NCBI RefSeq assembly: GCF_018982965.1
Contig: NZ_JACBYP010000059.1
Location: forward strand, 1-48,423
Reading direction: 5' to 3'
Source of the DNA: Streptomyces mayonensis
GTDB lineage: Bacteria; Actinomycetota; Actinomycetes; Streptomycetales; Streptomycetaceae
DNA length: 48,423 nt
Shown: positions 43,700-48,423 of the stretch, in pieces
Position numbering within the stretch: the stretch's first letter is position 1
Layout: the number at the start of each line of letters is the position of its first letter
Notes under the pieces: generated by a model
The model's database searches: none
What the model was told of the DNA's origin: nothing
Seen by the model: only the letters and a program-made list of their open reading frames with translations
Program-made: the position numbers and the translations under genes

Positions 43700-43950
43700 G
43701 GTGTGCGTCCTCTCTGCTGGTCGGCGGGGCCCCCACGGCGGGCCGCCGTGCGCTGGTCTCCCCACTGGATCCAAGCGGACGGATGTGCGAAATAGTTCAC
43801 AGCGCCTCACGTGTCCCTTCTCACGCGCGTGTTCGCCTCCCGCACGCAACCCATCCGCCGTCCGCACCATCCGCACCGTCCCCAACGTCCGCGTCGGGGC
43901 CGCCCGGTGGAGACCGGACGACCCCGACGCTCGGTGGGGACGGCGTGCCG

Positions 43951-44286
43951 TCAGCCGGCGGAGGTCCGCTCCCAGCGGTAGAAGCAGCGCGCCATCGCGT
44001 CCTTGGGACCGCGCCAGGTCGCCGGGTCGTACGCCGACACGTACGGCTCCAGACGCTCGCTGACCTCGCGGAACTCCGGGTGCCCGGTCAGCTTCCCGAT
44101 GGTGGGGGCCGGGTCCTCGTCGCTCTCGATGAGGTGCAGGTACACGCCGTCACCGAACTCGAAGAGGCTGCGCCGGTTGACGCCCACCAGGTGCGGCAGC
44201 TCGCCGCGGTCGGACTCCGCGAACACCTTCGCGATGTCCGGTGCCGCGCCGGGTGCCATCCGGGCGACGATCAGTGTGTGGTGCAT
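43951..44286 (-). CDS. whiE-ORFVII: TcmI-family polyketide cyclase (WhiE ORFVII)
   Basis: A 111-residue TcmI-type cyclase with a dimeric ferredoxin-like fold. VARMAPGAAPDIAKVFAESD, RRSLFEFGDGVYLHLIESDED and KDAMARCFYRWE match the family. It acts after the minimal PKS in closing later rings of the spore-pigment polyketide. ATG 44286 has AAGGG upstream. It is the last whiE gene in the leftward set, 135 bases after the aromatase/cyclase gene. Assignment to whiE ORFVII rests on gene order as well as sequence. Confidence 0.93.
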   Translation of the reverse strand: MHHTLIVARMAPGAAPDIAKVFAESDRGELPHLVGVNRRSLFEFGDGVYLHLIESDEDPAPTIGKLTGHPEFREVSERLEPYVSAYDPATWRGPKDAMARCFYRWERTSAG

Positions 44287-44381
44287 GGGGTGATGCCCTT
44301 CTCCGATGTCGGTCGCTGTGCGCGCGCCGCGCTGTCGCCGAGCACGCGCCGTGCGGTCGTCGTGCCGTCGCCGGGCGGACG

Positions 44382-44419
44382 CCGGGCGGTCGGCGTACGG
44401 CCGCCGCGCCGCCGCCCGG
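44382..44419. other. GC-rich hairpin between whiE ORFVI and ORFVII
   Basis: CCGGGCGG (44382-44389) pairs with CCGCCCGG (44412-44419), with a further inner CGGCG/CGCCG pair. It begins 3 bases past the ORFVI stop on the minus strand and could partly end transcription or protect the upstream mRNA. Confidence 0.4.
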
Positions 44420-44421
44420 TG

Positions 44422-44901
44422 TCAGTCGGCGAGCGCCGAGGCGGTCCGCCGTTCGCCCGCCGCCTGCTCGATCCGGTCCCGGATGAGAGCCATCTGCGTG
44501 CGGGAGTTGCGGTTGATGTTGTCCGTCATCCAGGCGTCGTCCACGGGCGCTTCCGGCTTCATGGCGAAGTCCTGCGTCCAGCGCATGACGGTGCCCTCGG
44601 CGGTCTCCGAGTACTCCCAGACGATGTTCATGTACTGGAAGGGCCCGGTCTCGACCCGCTGGGCGCGCACGGTGCGGGTCACTGGGTCGGCGACACGCTC
44701 GGAGACCCAGCTCCACACCTTGCCGTCCGCGTCCGGGTGCATGGTGAGCCGGAAGACGACCTTGTCGCCGTCGCGCTCGAGCACCTCCACGGAGGCGTAC
44801 TCGCTGAACAGCTTCGGCCAGCCCTCGATGTCGTTGGTCATGTTCCAGACCAGCTCCATCGGCGCGGCGATGGTGATCTCGTTGTCGGTGTGCCCTGCCA
44901 T
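44422..44901 (-). CDS. whiE-ORFVI: Aromatase/cyclase, SRPBCC fold (WhiE ORFVI)
   Basis: A 159-residue START/SRPBCC aromatase-cyclase. TDNEITIAAPMELVWNMTND, WPKLFSEYASVEVLERDGDK, VWEYSETAEGTVMRWTQDF and INRNSRTQMALIRDRIE are typical of TcmN-like N-terminal domains. It guides first-ring folding and aromatisation of the polyketide on the ACP. ATG 44901 has AGGAG 7 bases upstream. It follows the ACP gene with a one-base gap, so both are co-translated. Confidence 0.95.
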   Translation of the reverse strand: MAGHTDNEITIAAPMELVWNMTNDIEGWPKLFSEYASVEVLERDGDKVVFRLTMHPDADGKVWSWVSERVADPVTRTVRAQRVETGPFQYMNIVWEYSETAEGTVMRWTQDFAMKPEAPVDDAWMTDNINRNSRTQMALIRDRIEQAAGERRTASALAD

Positions 44902-44902
44902 C

Positions 44903-45172
44903 TCACACTCCTGTCCTGAGGGCGCCGTTGACCAGCGCGAGGAAGTCCGCGGGTGTCTTGCAGCGCTCGGCCTGCTCCGGCAGGCCCAGGCCGTACCGCT
45001 TCTCCAGCTCGGCGACGATGCCGAGCAGGCCGAGGGAGTCCAGGCCGAAGGTGTCGAAGCCGTCGTCGGCCTGCTGCCCGAGGGTGACCGGGTCGACATG
45101 GACGCCGGCGGTGCGCTTCATCAGCGCCGACAGGTCCTCGACGGTCACCTGGTGGTCCAGTTGGTCGGTCAT
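44903..45172 (-). CDS. whiE-ORFV: Acyl carrier protein (WhiE ORFV)
   Basis: An 89-residue type II PKS acyl carrier protein. The phosphopantetheine attachment site is Ser46 in FGLDSLGLLG. The helices ALMKRTAGVHVDP and VAELEKRYGLGLP fit the fold. ATG 45172 has AAGGAGGA about 8 bases upstream, and that ribosome site lies inside the longer GTG 45190 frame, which is therefore unlikely. A 124-base gap with a 20-bp palindrome separates it from the KSbeta gene. Confidence 0.96.
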   Translation of the reverse strand: MTDQLDHQVTVEDLSALMKRTAGVHVDPVTLGQQADDGFDTFGLDSLGLLGIVAELEKRYGLGLPEQAERCKTPADFLALVNGALRTGV

Positions 45173-45245
45173 GGGGGTGTCCTCCTTCACTTGACGGCGG
45201 GCGCCCGGTCACGGCGTCCGCCCGGGACCGGCGTCGGCCGGTCCC

Positions 45246-45265
45246 CGGTTGCCGGCCGGCAACCG
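45246..45265. repeat. Perfect 20-bp palindrome between KSbeta and ACP genes
   Basis: CGGTTGCCGG joined directly to CCGGCAACCG is a perfect palindrome. It lies in the only sizeable gap between whiE ORFII and ORFVI, where other neighbours overlap or touch. It may form an mRNA stem or be a dimeric protein site. Confidence 0.85.
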
Positions 45266-45296
45266 CTCGGTACTCGGTCGCCGGCCGGTCCGCGGC

Positions 45297-46559
45297 TCAG
45301 GACGGCGAGGTGCCGCCCTGCCGCAGGACGAGCGCCGAGTTCGAGCCCATGAGCCCGCGGCCGAGAACGAGCGCCGTACGCGGCTCGGCGGGACGGGCGC
45401 GCCCGGTCACCACGTCCAGGTCGTGGCACACGTCGGACACGTGCGGAGTGGGCGGTATCAGCCCGTGCTCCATGGCGAGCACCGCGGTCGCCACGTCCAG
45501 CACCGGCGCGGCGCAGTAGGCCCGCCCGGTACCGGTCTTGGGTGCGGTGACCGGTACGCGCCGGGCGTGCGCCCCGAGCGCGTCGGCCAGCGCCAGGGCC
45601 TCGGCCCGGTCGGCCTCCGGGATCCCGAGGGCGTCCGCGAAGACCACGTCGACCTCCTCGGGACGGCAGTCCGCCTCGGCCAGCGCGCCCGCGACCGCCC
45701 GGGCCAGTCCCTCGCGGGAGTCGGCCCAGCGGCCCGGCCCGGTGAAGGTCGCCGCGTGCCCGGCCACCGTCGCGCGCACGTCCGCCCCCCGCTCCAGGGC
45801 TGCCCGCTCCTCCTCGACGACCAGCACCGCACCGCCCTCGGCCGGCGCGAACCCGCAGGCGGCCTCGGTGAACGGCCGGTAGGCACGCTCGGGTTCACCG
45901 GCCCGGCTCAGCTCGGGGTAACCCAGCTGGCAGACGATCGAGTACGGGGCGAGCGGCGCCTCCGTCGCGCCGCAGACCACCGTTTCGGTGCCGCCCCGCA
46001 CGGCCAGCGCGGCGTGCGCCAGGGCGTCCAGGCCGCCCGCCTCGTCGGCGGCCACGACCCCGCAGGGGCCCTTGAAGTCGTTGCGGATGGAGACCTGGCC
46101 GGTGCTGGCCGCGTAGAACCAGGCGATCGACTGGTACGGGCCGACGTACCGCGAGCCCTGGCCCCACAGGTTCTGCAGCTCCCGCTGCCCGAACTCGCCG
46201 CCGCCCGAACCGGCCGCCGTGACCACGCCGACCGAGTACGGCGAGTCGACGTCCGCCCGCCCGAACCGGGCGTCGGCCAGCGCGAACTGGGCCGCGGCGA
46301 GTGCGAAGTGCGTGAACCGGTCGGTCTGGACGAGGAAGCGCTCCTCGACCGTCTCGGCGGCGTCAAAGCCGCGCACCTCGCCCGCCACCTTCAGCGGCAT
46401 CCGCTCGCAGCCCTCCCGGGTGACGGGGCCGAGGCTGCTGGCTCCGTCGGCGGTCGCCTTCCAGTGCGCCTCGACCCCGACGCCGTGCGGGGAGACCACG
46501 CCGAGCCCGGTGACGACCGCGCGCCGGTCCGTGCCGGTGGTCCGTTGCCGTCCGCTCAT
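45297..46559 (-). CDS. whiE-ORFIV: Ketosynthase beta / chain-length factor (WhiE ORFIV)
   Basis: A 420-residue KSbeta (chain-length factor), which pairs with KSalpha, makes the malonyl-derived starter and sets chain length. The thiolase fold shows RRAVVTGLGVVSPHG and ASTGQVSIRNDFKGP. The residue matching the KSalpha active-site Cys is Glu173 (AADEAGGLDAL), where most antibiotic chain-length factors have Gln. The ATG overlaps the KSalpha stop (ATGA), giving the usual coupled KS pair. Confidence 0.96.
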   Translation of the reverse strand: MSGRQRTTGTDRRAVVTGLGVVSPHGVGVEAHWKATADGASSLGPVTREGCERMPLKVAGEVRGFDAAETVEERFLVQTDRFTHFALAAAQFALADARFGRADVDSPYSVGVVTAAGSGGGEFGQRELQNLWGQGSRYVGPYQSIAWFYAASTGQVSIRNDFKGPCGVVAADEAGGLDALAHAALAVRGGTETVVCGATEAPLAPYSIVCQLGYPELSRAGEPERAYRPFTEAACGFAPAEGGAVLVVEEERAALERGADVRATVAGHAATFTGPGRWADSREGLARAVAGALAEADCRPEEVDVVFADALGIPEADRAEALALADALGAHARRVPVTAPKTGTGRAYCAAPVLDVATAVLAMEHGLIPPTPHVSDVCHDLDVVTGRARPAEPRTALVLGRGLMGSNSALVLRQGGTSPS

Positions 46560-47827
46560 CGCAGCGCTCCTTCACTGGCGCTCAGCACGACCGCGGACTG
46601 GAAGCCGCCGAAGCCGCTGCCCACCGACAGCACGTGCCGCAGCGTCCGCTCCCGCGCCTCGCGGGGCACGTAGTCGAGGTCGCACTCGGGGTCGGGGGTC
46701 GTGTAGTTGGCCGTGGGCGGCACCACCTGGTGGGCCATGGCCAGCACACAGGCGGCCAGTTCGATCGAGCCGATCGCGCCGAGCGAGTGGCCGACCATCG
46801 ACTTGATCGAACTCATCGGCGTGTTGTAGGCGTGCTCGCCCAGCGAGCGCTTGACGGCCGCCGTCTCGTGCCGGTCGTTCTGCTGGGTGCCGGAGCCGTG
46901 CGCGTTGACGTAGTCGATCGCGGAGCCGTCCAGCTCGGCCATGTCGAGGGCCGTGTCGATGGCCCGCGCCATCTCCAGGCCCTCCTTGGTCAGCCCGGTC
47001 ATGTGGTACGCGTTGCCGAAGGTCGCGTAGCCGGAGATCTCGCAGTACACGTCCGCGCCGCGGGCCCGGGCGTGCTCCAGGTCCTCCAGGACCAGCACCG
47101 CCGCGCCCTCGCCCATCACGAAGCCGTTGCGGTCGGCGTCGAAGGGCCGGGAGGCGTGCGCGGGGTCGTCGTTGTTCGGCGAGGTCGCCTTGATCGCGTC
47201 GAAGCAGGCCATGGTGATCGGCGATATCGGCGAGTCCGCCGCGCCCGCCAGGCACACGTCGACGCGCCCTTCGGCGACCGCGTGGTAGGCGTACCCGACC
47301 GCGTCGAGGCCGGACGTGCACCCGGTGGACACCGTCTGCACCGGTCCGTGCACCCCGAACTCCTCGGCCACGGCGGAGGAGAGGGTGGCGGGGGTGAACG
47401 CGCGCTCCAGATGCGGCTCGGCCCGCCGGTCGTCGACGTCCCAGCGGGCACCGCGCTCGCTGACCAGGACGTAGTCGTGCTCCAGCCGGGTGGTGCCGCC
47501 GACCGCCGTGCCCAGCGTGGCACCGGCCCGCCAGGGGTCCTCACGGTCCATGTCGAGGTGCGCGTCCCGGACCGCCTCCGCGGCGGCGACGAGCGCGAAC
47601 TGCACGTACCGGTCGCTCCGTTGGGCGGTGGCGAGGCCCAGCCCGTGCTCGGACGCCTCGAAGTCGCACTCGGCGGCGATCTGGGAACGCAGCCCTGCCG
47701 GGTCGAACAGGGAGATGCGGCGCGTCGCCGTACGGCCGTCGGACAGCAGGCTCCAGAACTGGGGCACGCCGATCCCGCCCGGGGCGACGACGCCTATGCC
47801 CGTGACGGCGACCCGTCGCCGGGTCAT
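46556..47827 (-). CDS. whiE-ORFIII: Ketosynthase alpha (WhiE ORFIII)
   Basis: A 423-residue type II PKS ketosynthase. The active-site Cys170 is in TVSTGCTSGLDA, and the catalytic His residues are His310 (VNAHGSGTQQND) and His347 (MVGHSLGAIGS). It catalyses Claisen condensation of malonyl-ACP units together with the chain-length factor. The ATG overlaps the cupin gene stop (ATGA), and its own stop overlaps the chain-length-factor start. Confidence 0.97.
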   Translation of the reverse strand: MTRRRVAVTGIGVVAPGGIGVPQFWSLLSDGRTATRRISLFDPAGLRSQIAAECDFEASEHGLGLATAQRSDRYVQFALVAAAEAVRDAHLDMDREDPWRAGATLGTAVGGTTRLEHDYVLVSERGARWDVDDRRAEPHLERAFTPATLSSAVAEEFGVHGPVQTVSTGCTSGLDAVGYAYHAVAEGRVDVCLAGAADSPISPITMACFDAIKATSPNNDDPAHASRPFDADRNGFVMGEGAAVLVLEDLEHARARGADVYCEISGYATFGNAYHMTGLTKEGLEMARAIDTALDMAELDGSAIDYVNAHGSGTQQNDRHETAAVKRSLGEHAYNTPMSSIKSMVGHSLGAIGSIELAACVLAMAHQVVPPTANYTTPDPECDLDYVPREARERTLRHVLSVGSGFGGFQSAVVLSASEGALR

Positions 47828-48384
47828 GACACCACCTCGGGCGCGGCGGCGGGCCGCTCGTGCCCGGCCCGGTCCTGCCCCACTCGGTCCTGCCCGGCCC
47901 CCTCCTGTCCGGCCCCTTCCTGTCCGGCCGTCTCCTGTCCCGCCCGGTTCCGACCGGCGTGGCCCGGGTGCGCTCCGTCGTGCGAGAGGGGATTGCCCTC
48001 CGCGTCCTCGGTGTCGACGTGGCCCAGCTCGGGGCGCGGGGCCAGCGGGCCGAGGTGGAACACGAGCCGCGCCTCGACGTCCCCCGCGTTGCGGATGCGG
48101 TGGCGCATGTCCTGCGGGATCAGCAGCCCCTGCCCCGCGCCGAGCGCGTGCGGCACCCCGTCCAGGTCCACCTCGAGGGCCCCCTCGGTGACGTACACGA
48201 ACTCCTCGGAGTACGGGTGGTAGTGCTCGGCGATGCGGTCGCCGGGCTGCACGATGGCCACGCCCATGAAGCCGCTGGTCGATCCCGCGGTGGTGGGCGT
48301 GAGGAGGGCGCGGAGGTCGCCGCCGCGCCGGCGGTTCGGCGCGATGTCGCCGAGCGAGACGATGCGTACCTGCTGGTTTGTCAT
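47824..48384 (-). CDS. whiE-ORFII: Cupin-domain protein (WhiE ORFII)
   Basis: A 186-residue single-domain cupin. Metal-binding residues are in AEHYHPYSEEFVYVTEG (two His and a Glu) and in the second motif DMRHRIRNAG. The last 60 residues are a polar tail with AGQEGAGQ repeats coded by a 15-bp tandem array. The role in pigment making is not established; a fold or oxygenase function on the polyketide is possible. ATG 48384 has GGAG 8 bases upstream; a GTG at 48393 is an alternative. The 39 bases upstream within the window should lie between it and whiE ORFI. Confidence 0.9.
   Translation of the reverse strand: MTNQQVRIVSLGDIAPNRRRGGDLRALLTPTTAGSTSGFMGVAIVQPGDRIAEHYHPYSEEFVYVTEGALEVDLDGVPHALGAGQGLLIPQDMRHRIRNAGDVEARLVFHLGPLAPRPELGHVDTEDAEGNPLSHDGAHPGHAGRNRAGQETAGQEGAGQEGAGQDRVGQDRAGHERPAAAPEVVS
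47873..47947. repeat. 15-bp tandem repeat, five copies, in the cupin C-terminus
   Basis: Units of TCCTG(c/t)CCGGCCCCT type start at 47873, 47888, 47903, 47918 and 47933. They code Ala-Gly-Gln-(Glu/Asp)-(Gly/Arg) on the minus strand and keep frame. Confidence 0.8.
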
Positions 48385-48423
48385 GTCGTTCACTCCGGGG
48401 TGACGGGAGGGGGAGGCAGGGGG

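Overview
The window is a very GC-rich Streptomyces chromosome segment. Third codon positions are almost always G or C, GTG starts are frequent, and GTGA or ATGA stop/start overlaps join many gene pairs. A cvn conservon, a lon gene behind an HspR-type operator, and part of a whiE spore-pigment cluster all fit this genus. The gene order from kgd through lon to whiE matches, from memory, the S. coelicolor stretch around SCO5281 (kgd), SCO5285 (lon) and SCO5314-5321 (whiE), so the source is S. coelicolor or a relative that keeps this synteny.

Layout. (1) 1-7663, plus strand: the end of one gene, then four tightly coupled genes for a BchI-like AAA+ ATPase, a BchD-like degenerate AAA/vWA protein, a stand-alone CHAT-fold protease and a TIR-like/NB-ARC/TPR protein of the FxsT type. 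No chelatase large subunit is visible, so the ATPase/vWA pair appears to serve a signalling or conflict system. This is the most interesting part of the window. (2) 7741-17405: kgd (fused E2-like/E1 2-oxoglutarate decarboxylase), an OmpR/HK two-component pair, a spermidine-synthase-like protein, and lon. Strong hairpins separate the convergent neighbours. (3) 17426-26463: a secreted GH25 muramidase, a MarR regulator, a PP2C-like protein, and a conservon (CvnA-D) followed by a StyA-type flavin monooxygenase. (4) 26628-37211, mostly minus strand: an NlpC/P60 endopeptidase, a small hypothetical gene, a TetR regulator with an AurF-type diiron oxygenase, an Uma2-family gene, a cell-wall block (SH3 protein, FtsW/RodA-type protein, class B PBP), an orphan sensor kinase coupled to a lipoprotein, and a tyrosine phosphatase. 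(5) 37361-40506: a NERD-like protein and a divergent NHEJ pair (stand-alone LigD polymerase domain and Ku). (6) 40532-43699: a small membrane protein, a DUF4142 protein, a PPOX flavoprotein and a DUF3152 protein with an HExxHxxGxxH motif. (7) 43951-48384: whiE ORFVII, VI, V, IV, III and II, transcribed leftward, making the minimal type II PKS (KSalpha, KSbeta, ACP), two cyclase-type proteins and a cupin.

How parts cooperate. Region 1 looks like one operon in which an NTP-driven sensor and two AAA/vWA proteins could control a CHAT protease. The FtsW/PBP block acts on septal or spore-wall peptidoglycan, beside secreted wall hydrolases. The Ku/LigD pair is a two-gene NHEJ core without an attached ligase domain. 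The whiE genes build the polyketide that becomes spore pigment. Many short tandem repeats sit between or at the ends of genes, and several perfect inverted repeats lie in promoter-sized gaps.

Coordinates and start codons were read by eye. Domain calls rest on motif recognition without database searches.
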